From NCBI RefSeq assembly GCF_034064985.1, contig NZ_CP139249.1, positions 1,426,001-1,490,000 of the forward strand: a DNA stretch of 64,000 nt, written 5' to 3'. The stretch comes from Acinetobacter pittii. GTDB taxonomy: Bacteria; Pseudomonadota; Gammaproteobacteria; Pseudomonadales; Moraxellaceae. How positions within the stretch are numbered: the stretch's first letter is position 1; the number at the start of each line of letters is the position of its first letter. Shown in pieces: positions 54,458 to 63,861 of the stretch. The translations under genes were made by a program, and so were the position numbers. Below the pieces are notes generated by a model that worked only from the letters and a program-made list of their open reading frames with translations, did not search any database and was not told the origin of the DNA.

Positions 54458-56545
54458 ATGTATCAAGTACTTGCTAGAAAATACCGTCCACGTAATTTCA
54501 ATGAGTTAGTGGGACAAAACCATGTTTCTCGTGCATTAAGTAGTGCATTGGAACGCGGTCGTCTTCACCATGCTTATTTATTTACAGGAACGCGTGGTGT
54601 AGGTAAAACTACAATTGCACGTATTTTAGCCAAGTGTTTGAACTGTGAAACAGGTGTGACTTCTACGCCATGTGAAGTTTGTGCCACTTGTAAGGCGGTA
54701 AATGAAGGCCGCTTTATTGACCTAATCGAAATCGATGCTGCTTCAAGAACAAAAGTAGAAGATACGCGTGAACTTTTAGACAACGTTCCTTATGCGCCAA
54801 CGCAAGGTCGTTTTAAAGTTTACTTGATTGACGAAGTACATATGCTATCGACGCATTCTTTTAATGCGTTACTAAAAACACTAGAAGAACCACCAGAACA
54901 CGTTAAATTTCTGTTTGCAACGACAGACCCACAAAAGCTACCGATTACGGTTATTTCACGGTGTTTGCAATTTACTCTAAGACCTTTAGCTGTCGATGAA
55001 ATTACCAAGCATCTTGGCGCTATTCTTGAAAAAGAACAGATTGCTGCTGACCAAGATGCAATCTGGCAAATTGCTGAATCTGCACAAGGCTCTTTACGTG
55101 ATGCATTATCTTTAACTGACCAAGCCATTGCTTATGGACAGGGTGCGGTACATCACCAAGATGTTAAAGAAATGCTTGGCTTGATTGACCGCACCATTAT
55201 TTATGATTTGATTTTAGCGATTCATCAGAACCAACGTGAAAAAGTCAGTCAGCTTTTATTGCAATTTAGACATCAAGCGCTAGATGTTTCACTGGTGCTG
55301 GATCAGTTGATTTCGACATTGCATGAATTGGCAATTTTGCAATATCTGCCTGATTTGAGTTTGAAATATAGCGATGAAATCAATCGCAAAATCATGCAGC
55401 TGTCTAAGCTGATTTCTGCTCAAGATTTACAGCTTTATTACCAAATTGCATGTAAAGGTCGTTCAGACTTGCAACTTGCCGTAACGCAAGAGCAAGGTTT
55501 TGAAATGTGTGTTTTACGCTTATTGGCATTCCGTCCTTTAGCACCAAATGAAATTTTAGTATCAGAGCCTGTTCAACAAAATGAACAAGCAGTGGTGAAT
55601 CACCAAGTCCAGCAACAAGTTCAAGAGATTACTCCAGTAAATACAGTTCAACCTGTTGAAGTTATTAACCAGCCCGCTATGGTTGAACCTGAACCTGAAC
55701 CTGAACCTGAACCTGAACCTGAACCTGAACCTGAACCTGAACCTGAACCTGAACCTGAACCTGAACCTCAGTCTAATCAGGATTTAATGGTATTTGACCC
55801 AAATCATCATGAGTTGATTGGACTTGAGTCAGCTTCTGTTCAAGAAACAATTAGTGTTCTGGAAGAAGATTTCATTCCTGTACAAGAACAAAAGTTAGTA
55901 CAAGTGCAGGCAGAAACACAAACTAAAAATATTGAACCTGAACCGGCTTTCACTGCTGAATCTATGGGTTTATTTGAAACGCCTAACGCTGAATTTTCGC
56001 TGGCCCAAGATACGCCTAATCTTGCTTCTGAACCTGTTATTGAGCAGCAAACATTGGTGCAGGCTGAAGTTGTTGAAACAGTTACCGTTGTAAAAGAGCC
56101 TAGTGCAACTGATTACGGCCATTTGATGCCTCAAGATATCTTGAAGCTTTCTCCTCAAGTTTTGGAAGGTGAGTGGACACTCGAAAAGTGGGAATATTGG
56201 TTTAGAAATAGTCAGCTTTCTCCAGCCGTCCAAGAACTTGCGCAGCATGGTGTGATGACTGGTGAAATTGGCGGCAATACTATTTTCCATATTCCTCAGG
56301 AATATGAAAATATGCTGACCCAATTACAACAAGGCCTTATTGATGCATTAAATGAGCAATGGCCGAATACTCAATTTACAGTTGAATATGGTGCTTTGAA
56401 TACATCTACTCCCTATACCATTCAAAGTGCACGTAAAGAAAAAGCCTTTCATAGAGCAGCTGAGCTATTACAGCAACAGCCAGTGATTAAGAGTCTCATA
56501 GAGACTTTTGATGGCAAACTACAAAATATTCAATTAAAACCTTAA
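54458..56545 (+). CDS. dnaX: DNA polymerase III subunit tau/gamma
   Basis: A 695-residue clamp-loader ATPase of the replisome. Walker A GTRGVGKT is near residue 45, the zinc-binding CNCETGV...CEVCATC follows, then Walker B VYLIDEVHML and the SRC motif in VISRCLQF. Domain III ends near residue 370. A long acidic linker contains 14 consecutive Glu-Pro pairs encoded by a tandem GAACCT repeat, and the C-terminal 100 residues are the tau-type domain. AAGGAG lies upstream. No convincing frameshift signal for a short gamma form was identified. Confidence 0.95.
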   Translation: MYQVLARKYRPRNFNELVGQNHVSRALSSALERGRLHHAYLFTGTRGVGKTTIARILAKCLNCETGVTSTPCEVCATCKAVNEGRFIDLIEIDAASRTKVEDTRELLDNVPYAPTQGRFKVYLIDEVHMLSTHSFNALLKTLEEPPEHVKFLFATTDPQKLPITVISRCLQFTLRPLAVDEITKHLGAILEKEQIAADQDAIWQIAESAQGSLRDALSLTDQAIAYGQGAVHHQDVKEMLGLIDRTIIYDLILAIHQNQREKVSQLLLQFRHQALDVSLVLDQLISTLHELAILQYLPDLSLKYSDEINRKIMQLSKLISAQDLQLYYQIACKGRSDLQLAVTQEQGFEMCVLRLLAFRPLAPNEILVSEPVQQNEQAVVNHQVQQQVQEITPVNTVQPVEVINQPAMVEPEPEPEPEPEPEPEPEPEPEPEPEPEPQSNQDLMVFDPNHHELIGLESASVQETISVLEEDFIPVQEQKLVQVQAETQTKNIEPEPAFTAESMGLFETPNAEFSLAQDTPNLASEPVIEQQTLVQAEVVETVTVVKEPSATDYGHLMPQDILKLSPQVLEGEWTLEKWEYWFRNSQLSPAVQELAQHGVMTGEIGGNTIFHIPQEYENMLTQLQQGLIDALNEQWPNTQFTVEYGALNTSTPYTIQSARKEKAFHRAAELLQQQPVIKSLIETFDGKLQNIQLKP
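55685..55768 (+). repeat. Tandem GAACCT repeat inside dnaX (14 copies)
   Basis: Fourteen uninterrupted copies of GAACCT (84 nt) encode a (Glu-Pro)14 stretch in the DnaX linker. The perfect nucleotide repetition, without silent drift, points to recent expansion by slippage. Copy changes stay in frame. Confidence 0.97.
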
Positions 56546-56690
56546 ATTTATCTGATTTTTGATCTGGTGCAGAATATGAAAATAATAGACTTTTCATATT
56601 TTTCACTGGATTGAAATATTTGGGTCATGTCACTGTCATTGTACTTTTCTATGTTAGCCATTTTAGATTTTAAATGGACTATATATCGTC

Positions 56691-56843
56691 ATGAAAAGGC
56701 AATGCACTGGAATAAATAGTTTTAAATATTCATATTTTTTATTAATCGGCGCGATTCTGCTGAGTGGTTGTAACGACTCGGCAAATGATAATTCAAATAC
56801 ACCAGATACAGGTAAAAAGCCTGTAATGCGCTGTGCTCCATAA
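56691..56843 (+). CDS. Tiny lipoprotein, 50 residues
   Basis: MKRQCTGINSFKYSYFLLIG opens a lipoprotein signal with lipobox LLSGC (Cys at residue 25). The short mature tail is Asn/Asp/Lys-rich and ends MRCAP. It ends 26 nt before the phospholipase C gene, so co-transcription is likely. No strong ribosome site is seen. The family is not recognised. Confidence 0.5.
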   Translation: MKRQCTGINSFKYSYFLLIGAILLSGCNDSANDNSNTPDTGKKPVMRCAP

Positions 56844-56869
56844 ACTTAAATAATAAAAAGAACCTAATC

Positions 56870-59098
56870 ATGATTACACGTCGTAAATTTTTAAATTACT
56901 CTTTAAATATGGGGTTTGGTGCTGCGGCATTGGCAGCGTTCCCATCTAGTATTCAAAAAGCTTTAGCAATTCCTGCAAATAATAAAACTGGAACCATTCA
57001 GGATGTCGAGCACGTTATTATTTTAATGCAGGAAAACCGATCTTTTGACCATTACTTCGGAACATTAAAAGGTGTTCGAGGGTTTGCTGATCGTTTTACG
57101 ATTCCTTTGCCAAGTGGCCGGCGTGTTTGGGAGCAGCTTAGAAGTAATGGGCAAGTTCTAACGCCTTTTCACTTAGATGGTACAGCCAATAATGCACAGC
57201 GTGCAGATGGTACGCCTCACACATGGGATGACAGTCAGCTGGCTTGGGACAATGGGCGTATGGCGCACTGGCCAACCCACAAAACTGATATATCTATGGG
57301 TTATTTTAAAGAAAAAGAAATTCCATATCAGTTTGCGCTTGCGAATGCTTTTACGATTTGTGATGCCTACCATTGCTCTATGCATACTGGAACAGATGCA
57401 AACCGCTCTTTTCATTTAACGGGTACAAATGGGGTGACACCGACCAAGCGTTCATTTGTAAACAATGAGTGGGACTGGATTGATGGTAACCCAGCAACGG
57501 CAGACCGTGGTTATACATGGAAAACTTATGCCGAACGCTTAGAAGAAGCAGGGGTAAACTGGATTTGTTATCAAAATATGCCAGATGAGTGGGGTGATAA
57601 CATGCTTGGTGCATTTCGTTCGTTTAGAAAGGCCAACATTGCATCTGGCTATCCTGTTTCAAGCGGTGGAGAGCCGAATAAACCGTATGCCGATACGGGT
57701 CAAAAACTACCGTATAAAGCCTATGATGCGGCTACTGATAATGCCAAAAATCCACTCTATAAAGGCATTGCAAATACGCTACCAGGTAATAAACCAGAAG
57801 AGTATCTCGACGCTTTTAAAAGAGACATTCGTGAAGGGAAGTTACCTCAAGTTTCTTGGATTAACGCGCCATCGATATACTGCGAACATCCAGACCCTTC
57901 AAGCCCGGTTCAAGGAGCTTGGTTTATTCAAGAAATTATTGATGCATTAACTGCTGTACCAGAGGTGTGGAGTAAAACGGCTCTGCTCATCAACTTTGAT
58001 GAAAATGATGGTTACTTTGACCATATGCCATCGCCATCAGCACCATCTCGACTCAAAAACGGCCAGTACGCAGGTAAATCGACATTAAGCAGTGTTGATA
58101 TGCAGGATGAATATTTTGATCATGCTGCACCTGAGGGGAGTCATTCACAGCCTACACCTGATGGACGAGTTTATGGCCCGGGTCCTCGTGTTCCGTTATA
58201 TGTGATTTCCCCATGGAGCCGTGGTGGTTGGGTCAACTCACAAGTTTTTGATCATACTTCCGTGCTCATGTTTTTAGAAAAACGTTTTGGAGTAAAAGAG
58301 CCGAATATCAGTCCATACCGCCGTGCAGTGTGTGGTGATTTAACTAGTGCATTTAACTTTAAAACACCAAATGCAGATGTTTTACCGCAGCTGAATGGTA
58401 AACAAACACGTTTACAGGCTGATGAGTTAAGAGAAAATCAAGAAGCTTTACCAGCTGTGCCTGTACCCACGGATACAAAGTTACCGATTCAGCAAAGTGG
58501 TATACGTCTTTCACGTGCGTTACCTTACGAGTTGCATACCAGTGCACGCTGTAAAGCGGATGGCAAAGTGCAATTAATATTCTCTAATACAGGTACGCAA
58601 GCTGCGGTTTTTCATGTTTATGACAAACTCAACTTAGACCGTATTCCAAAGCGTTATATTGTCGAGCCGAATAAAACTTTAGATGATGAATGGGATGCTT
58701 TAAAAGATAACTTGGGTCGTTATGACCTATGGGTACTTGGTCCAAATGGCTATCATCGTCATTTCAAAGGGGATACTCAACGTATTGTTGATAGTGGCGT
58801 TAAACCTGAAATTCGAGTGTGCTATGACATTGCCAATGGTGATGTTTATGTCGAACTTATGAATGATGGTACTAAGGATGCGATCTTGACGGTAAAACCG
58901 TGTGCATATCGACAAGATGCGCCGTTACAACTTACCGTAAAAGCGGGACAGGTTGTTAAGCAGCATTGGGCTTTAGCTGATGTAGGGCATTGGTATGATT
59001 TTGAAGTTACGAGCCAGAGTGATCCGTATTATTACCGACGTTTTGCGGGCCGAGTTGAAACGGGTGAAGACTCTTTTAGTGATCCTGCAATGATGTAA
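56870..59098 (+). CDS. plc: Phosphocholine-specific phospholipase C
   Basis: A 742-residue exported enzyme that hydrolyses phosphatidylcholine or sphingomyelin. The N-terminal Tat signal reads TRRKFLNY, then a hydrophobic stretch to ALA at about residue 33. The catalytic acid-phosphatase-like core begins HVIILMQENRSFDHYFG, and the C-terminal region carries two small beta domains (from about residue 540). It lies in the haemolytic PLC family; Acinetobacter carries two such genes, and which one this is cannot be decided here. Confidence 0.92.
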   Translation: MITRRKFLNYSLNMGFGAAALAAFPSSIQKALAIPANNKTGTIQDVEHVIILMQENRSFDHYFGTLKGVRGFADRFTIPLPSGRRVWEQLRSNGQVLTPFHLDGTANNAQRADGTPHTWDDSQLAWDNGRMAHWPTHKTDISMGYFKEKEIPYQFALANAFTICDAYHCSMHTGTDANRSFHLTGTNGVTPTKRSFVNNEWDWIDGNPATADRGYTWKTYAERLEEAGVNWICYQNMPDEWGDNMLGAFRSFRKANIASGYPVSSGGEPNKPYADTGQKLPYKAYDAATDNAKNPLYKGIANTLPGNKPEEYLDAFKRDIREGKLPQVSWINAPSIYCEHPDPSSPVQGAWFIQEIIDALTAVPEVWSKTALLINFDENDGYFDHMPSPSAPSRLKNGQYAGKSTLSSVDMQDEYFDHAAPEGSHSQPTPDGRVYGPGPRVPLYVISPWSRGGWVNSQVFDHTSVLMFLEKRFGVKEPNISPYRRAVCGDLTSAFNFKTPNADVLPQLNGKQTRLQADELRENQEALPAVPVPTDTKLPIQQSGIRLSRALPYELHTSARCKADGKVQLIFSNTGTQAAVFHVYDKLNLDRIPKRYIVEPNKTLDDEWDALKDNLGRYDLWVLGPNGYHRHFKGDTQRIVDSGVKPEIRVCYDIANGDVYVELMNDGTKDAILTVKPCAYRQDAPLQLTVKAGQVVKQHWALADVGHWYDFEVTSQSDPYYYRRFAGRVETGEDSFSDPAMM

Positions 59099-59105
59099 GT
59101 TTAGG

Positions 59106-59142
59106 TGGGGCAAAAGAACAAATTAATTTTCTTTTTGCCCCA
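59106..59142. terminator. Bidirectional terminator
   Basis: A perfect 10-bp stem, TGGGGCAAAA (59106-59115) with TTTTGCCCCA (59133-59142), and TTTTTT after it, between plc and the convergent thioesterase gene. Confidence 0.85.
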
Positions 59143-59146
59143 TTTT

Positions 59147-59584
59147 TTATAATAAATAAGTTTTTAAAGCTTCACGAACTGACTCAGAAATTGGCACAGT
59201 CTTACGCGTTTCGCGATCAACAAATACATGTACAAAATGTCCTTGAGCTGAGGCTTGGTCTTGACCTTGTTTAAAGATCGCCAATTCATAACGTAGTGAA
59301 GTCGTACCGATTTTACCAATCGCAACACCTACTTGAATAATTTCAGGAAATGACAACTCTTGTAAAAAGCTACATGCTGAATCAACCACTAACCCGATTG
59401 ATTTTGCTTCATGAATATCAAAACCTGTTTTTTGAATCAGTAAAACATTGGCTGCTGTATCAAAATAGCTATAGTAGGTCACATTATTTACATGACCGTA
59501 AATATCGTTATCCGCCCAGCGAGTTTGAATATCTAAAAAGAATTTAAATTGATCGCGGGTTTTTAAAACGGGTTTAGTCATCAA
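59147..59584 (-). CDS. Acyl-CoA thioesterase (4HBT family)
   Basis: A 145-residue hot-dog-fold thioesterase. The signature RWADNDIYGHVNNVTYYSYFDTA near residue 22 has the Asp and His-Val-Asn-Asn pattern of the 4-hydroxybenzoyl-CoA/YbgC group. It would hydrolyse acyl-CoA. Its ATG overlaps the stop of the upstream iron alcohol dehydrogenase by 4 nt, so the two are translationally coupled. Confidence 0.87.
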   Translation of the reverse strand: MMTKPVLKTRDQFKFFLDIQTRWADNDIYGHVNNVTYYSYFDTAANVLLIQKTGFDIHEAKSIGLVVDSACSFLQELSFPEIIQVGVAIGKIGTTSLRYELAIFKQGQDQASAQGHFVHVFVDRETRKTVPISESVREALKTYLL

Positions 59585-60744
59585 TGAATCGCCTGATAAA
59601 TTGCCAAAGCAGCGGCTTCTGTCATGTCACGTGGGTTATTTTGTAGTAAGCGGGTTTGCAACATGGCATCTTGAGCAAGTCTAGGTAAGCTAGACTCATC
59701 AATACCCAGATCTCTAAGTTTTAAAGTCAAACCACTACGGTCTAAATGGTTCTGCATATGGTCAATAAACAGATCACATAGACCATCGGTGCTGCCATTA
59801 CTATATGGATCTAACCATTGCATAAGCTCTGCATAATATTGTTTAGCATGTGGTGCATTAAATTTTAATACTTCAACCAATACTAAGGCATTGGTGTGAC
59901 CATGCGAAAGATGAAAATGTCCACCCAGTGGATAAGCTAAAGCATGTACCGCAGCAACGGGCGAGTTTGCAAATGCCTGACCTGCAAGCATTGAGCCGAA
60001 CAGCATATTTTGCCTTGCTTCCAAATCATTGCCGTTCTTAAGAACTTTCGGTAAGTTATGATTTAGTAGCTTGAGTGCATGTTTGGCTAAAATATCGGTA
60101 TAAATATTTTTCTTATGTTTAGAGGTGTATGCCTCAATGGCATGCACCATCGCATCAATACCTGTCGCAGCAGTAATATGGGCTGGAAGGTTTTGAGTAA
60201 AGGTTGCATCAAGAATTGCTGTGTCGGCATACAGTACTGGAGAGACAATACCCATTTTTGTTGTTTCACCAGTAGTCACAATTGAGATTGGCGTTACTTC
60301 TGAGCCAGTACCAGCCGTAGTGGGAATTAAAATAAGCGGAAGGCGAGTTGTAGTGACCTGGTTTAAACCATACATCTCTTGCAAATGTTGAGTTTGGTTG
60401 GGGTGTGCGAGTAAAGCAATAACTTTTGCAACGTCCAAAGAGCTACCACCACCAAAACCAATAATGACATCGACATTTTGCTGTTTTGCATAATTGGCTG
60501 CATGTAGTACTACTTGTTCAGGCGGATCAGCTTGCACATCAGCATAGATGACATATTCAATATTGAGCGTATCTAAAATTTGAAGGATGGGACGGTGTAA
60601 TTGATTTTTAATCATGCCTGCATCGGTGACTAGCAATAACTTACGGTAAGCTTTTGACGACAAAACATTTTGTAATTCTTGTATAGAGCCTAAGCCAGAG
60701 ATGATATTTGGAACGGTTTGAAATTGAAAATGGCTCATATACAT
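59581..60744 (-). CDS. Iron-containing alcohol dehydrogenase, second paralogue
   Basis: A 387-residue group III dehydrogenase. The nucleotide-binding GFGGGSSLDVAKV is near residue 90, PTTAGTGSEVTPISI near residue 138, and metal ligands lie in DAMVHAIEAY and HFHLSHGHTNAL. It differs clearly from the YiaY-type gene at 6211. The start is ATG 60744 with AAGGAA 4 nt upstream; a longer form starts without a ribosome site. Coupled translation with a thioesterase suggests a shared alcohol/acid pathway. Its promoter lacks the CCWACC repeats. Confidence 0.85.
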   Translation of the reverse strand: MYMSHFQFQTVPNIISGLGSIQELQNVLSSKAYRKLLLVTDAGMIKNQLHRPILQILDTLNIEYVIYADVQADPPEQVVLHAANYAKQQNVDVIIGFGGGSSLDVAKVIALLAHPNQTQHLQEMYGLNQVTTTRLPLILIPTTAGTGSEVTPISIVTTGETTKMGIVSPVLYADTAILDATFTQNLPAHITAATGIDAMVHAIEAYTSKHKKNIYTDILAKHALKLLNHNLPKVLKNGNDLEARQNMLFGSMLAGQAFANSPVAAVHALAYPLGGHFHLSHGHTNALVLVEVLKFNAPHAKQYYAELMQWLDPYSNGSTDGLCDLFIDHMQNHLDRSGLTLKLRDLGIDESSLPRLAQDAMLQTRLLQNNPRDMTEAAALAIYQAIH

Positions 60745-60765
60745 TATTTCCTTATTTTTGAACAT

Positions 60766-61049
60766 TATTGTTGAATGGCTCTATAAGATTCAATCTCTAA
60801 ATAAGTTAGCATAAGAAACTTTAAAATAAAGTAGTTCTGACGTGACTATACTTTTCTTAAGCCTTGTGCTACCCATAGATAAATACTTTTTTGCAATGTT
60901 GGGTCCGACATGTAAGTGAGGATTACCAAAATATTTAAACCCTCGTCGAAAAGTGGGCTTTTTGTTATTTATAGTGTTCTGTAGATTTTCTGGAAAGCTT
61001 CTAATTTATATAATGCCTTAACAATTTATAATTTTATCGGTTCTAAAAA
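60766..61049. other. Divergent intergenic region
   Basis: About 280 bp holding the promoters of the alcohol dehydrogenase and the YcgJ-family gene. No ORF or repeat of note was seen beyond an imperfect hairpin around 60940-60970. Confidence 0.4.
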
Positions 61050-61409
61050 GTGAAAATTTCTAAAACTTTTCTTAGTATTATGGGATGTACGTGTTTGATG
61101 CTTAGCTCGGCAGCAATCGCGAAAACCAGCTCTAGTGTATATTCGCCTACAAAAGGTGTAATTTGTGATAAATATATTTGTGCTGACAAAAAAGGTGTAT
61201 CTAAAAAACTTACAGCTAAATACTTAGGCACTTATAAAGCGAATAAAGCCTTCTCTCAAGGTGATTTTGATACTTCAGCGTTTACGCTCTCAAATGGTGT
61301 GTTCTGTGATACTAAAACGAAACTATGCCATGTCGATCGATACTTTGAGAATGGGCATCTCAGTAAAATTGATAGAACTATGACAGATAAACTTTTCAAA
61401 AATAAATGA
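61050..61409 (+). CDS. YcgJ-family exported protein
   Basis: A 119-residue periplasmic protein. The GTG start is followed by a signal peptide to about residue 24 (SSAAIAKTS). The mature part has paired Cys residues (VICDKYICADKKGVS and VFCDTKTKLCHVDRYF) and a SPTKGV motif, as in E. coli YcgJ. No function is established for the family. In E. coli ycgJ neighbours ycgK; here the YcgK/PliG-like gene is 24 kb away. Confidence 0.7.
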   Translation: MKISKTFLSIMGCTCLMLSSAAIAKTSSSVYSPTKGVICDKYICADKKGVSKKLTAKYLGTYKANKAFSQGDFDTSAFTLSNGVFCDTKTKLCHVDRYFENGHLSKIDRTMTDKLFKNK

Positions 61410-61441
61410 TTTTTCTATTGCAGAAATGAGGTAAATATCTC

Positions 61442-61516
61442 TGATAGATGAGTCTATCAAAGTAAAATTAAATCGCAAAAGACCCCGCTAACTATCGACT
61501 AATGGCGGGGTTTTTT
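61442..61516 (+). terminator. Hairpin plus strong terminator after the YcgJ-family gene
   Basis: A perfect TGATAGA/TCTATCA hairpin (61442-61459, TGAG loop) precedes a CCCCGC/GCGGGG stem (61483-61488 with 61505-61510) and a T6 run. The extra hairpin leaves open that a small RNA ends here. Confidence 0.65.
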
Positions 61517-61540
61517 ATTATTAAGTATTTCTGTAATATC
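61512..61540 (+). repeat. 29-bp direct repeat, left copy
   Basis: TTTTTATTATTAAGTATTTC and the next nine bases match 61937-61965 at 27 of 29 positions (differences at positions 9 and 26). The copies bracket the small ORF at 61699. Confidence 0.75.
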
Positions 61541-61698
61541 AATTTAATAGTATAGGGTGAAAAAATACTAAATGATCAGGGGTAATAATTAATAAGGGAG
61601 AGTTTAGTTTTCGGTAGGATCTTTTCTGATTGGGAAGGGAAAAAAGATCTTTTTATTATTAAGAAAAAACATAATTTTTAGGTGGAATTTAAATAGTG

Positions 61699-61929
61699 AT
61701 GTACACAATTAGATATGTTCATCGGAACAACACTTACTATATTGCTTCGAACAATAAAGGAAATTTTATTATTCTTGAGTCACTTGATTCAGAGTTTCGT
61801 ATGGGCCATCAAATTTCATATGATGGTGAAAAAGTATTTAATCTGACACTAAACGATGAAACAGATGCAGTCATTAAACTGGAGAGTAACGAAAAAGGCG
61901 CATATGAGTACTTACATTCAGTTAAGTAA
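61699..61929 (+). CDS. Hypothetical protein, 76 residues
   Basis: A small soluble protein (MYTIRYVHRNNTYYIASNNK) with alternating beta-prone and charged segments. GGTGGA lies upstream; GTG 61696 is an alternative start. No family is recognised. It lies between two nearly identical 29-bp direct repeats, which suggests the segment was inserted or duplicated as a unit. Confidence 0.5.
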   Translation: MYTIRYVHRNNTYYIASNNKGNFIILESLDSEFRMGHQISYDGEKVFNLTLNDETDAVIKLESNEKGAYEYLHSVK

Positions 61930-61936
61930 ATAAGCT

Positions 61937-61965
61937 TTTTTATTCTTAAGTATTTCTGTAAGATC
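61937..61965 (+). repeat. 29-bp direct repeat, right copy
   Basis: Right-hand partner of the repeat at 61512-61540, starting 8 nt after the stop of the enclosed ORF. Confidence 0.75.
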
Positions 61966-62025
61966 CCCGAGTTGCTTTAAACAACAATAAACCTGAATGA
62001 TCAGCGCAAAAGTCATAAGGGGAAA

Positions 62026-62054
62026 GCCTACTTGAAAGAGTAGGCTTTTTTTAT
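62026..62054 (+). terminator. Terminator downstream of the repeat-flanked segment
   Basis: AAGCCTACT pairs with AGTAGGCTT across a short loop and is followed by T6. The preceding 60 nt contain TCCCC (61964-61968) and AGGGGA, which could pair at long range; a small RNA is possible but unproven. Confidence 0.65.
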
Positions 62055-62300
62055 ATTGTGTCTCGTGTTCTTTGAAATGGCTGAGTCATAAGAAAGAACA
62101 AAGACCAAATAGTTTATCGACTGATTTATCAACTTTTAATCTATTGATAAACATTATTTTCCTTTTCAACCCATGTGAGTTTTGACAAAATGCAACAAGT
62201 CACAATGGTCAATGCGGTTGTCACAAATTTATACTTTGTTAAGATTTTGCATGCCCCCAATTTATTTTTATTTAATTCAAAAGTTTGGATGTAATTTCTA
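62055..62300. other. Intergenic region before the phosphatase gene
   Basis: About 245 bp with no supported gene. GGATG near its end serves as the ribosome site for the phosphatase gene. Confidence 0.4.
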
Positions 62301-62795
62301 ATGGAAACACAATATAAGGTGTTATGTGTCTGTTTAGGAAATATTTGCCGTTCTCCCACGGCTGAGGTGGTTTTCAGACATTATTGTGATGCTCATCAAC
62401 TCAGTGTTATTGTCGATTCAGCTGGAACCAGTAATTATCATCCAAATAAAGCGCCTGATCAGCGCAGTCAGTTGCATGCTAAAAAAAGAGGCTATGACTT
62501 ATCGTCTTTACGAGCAAGACAGCTTTCAACTCAAGACTTTTTAGAGTTTGATTTGATTTTAGCAATGGATCATCAAAATTTTGAAGATATTCATGTAGTA
62601 CTGCAAAGAGCAGTCTCACAATTTGGCGCTCATCAAATTCGTGCAAAAGTAGCTTTAATGAGTGAGCATGATCCTGAATATCCACAACAAGCGTTGCCAG
62701 ATCCTTATTATGGCGGTGCGGATGGCTTTGAGCGTGTACTCAATCAATGTGAGTCTAGTAGTTTGGCGTGGGTTAATATTTTAAAAAACAATTGA
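62301..62795 (+). CDS. Low-molecular-weight protein-tyrosine phosphatase
   Basis: A 164-residue phosphatase. The P-loop VCLGNICRSP (C-x5-R) is at about residues 10-19 and the general-acid Asp is in LPDPYYGG near residue 135. Homologues include Ptp partners of Wzc-type kinases; no capsule gene is in view. It directly precedes murB, whose longer reading frame begins at the very next base, so the two are probably co-transcribed. Confidence 0.9.
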   Translation: METQYKVLCVCLGNICRSPTAEVVFRHYCDAHQLSVIVDSAGTSNYHPNKAPDQRSQLHAKKRGYDLSSLRARQLSTQDFLEFDLILAMDHQNFEDIHVVLQRAVSQFGAHQIRAKVALMSEHDPEYPQQALPDPYYGGADGFERVLNQCESSSLAWVNILKNN

Positions 62796-63857
<1,062 letters not shown>

Positions 63858-63861
63858 TTTT

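Noticed and set aside
24022..61996. A 15-bp sequence CAACAATAAACCTGA shared between 24022-24036 and 61982-61996
   Set aside because: In 64 kb of AT-rich DNA one or more 15-bp matches are expected by chance, and the flanks do not align well.
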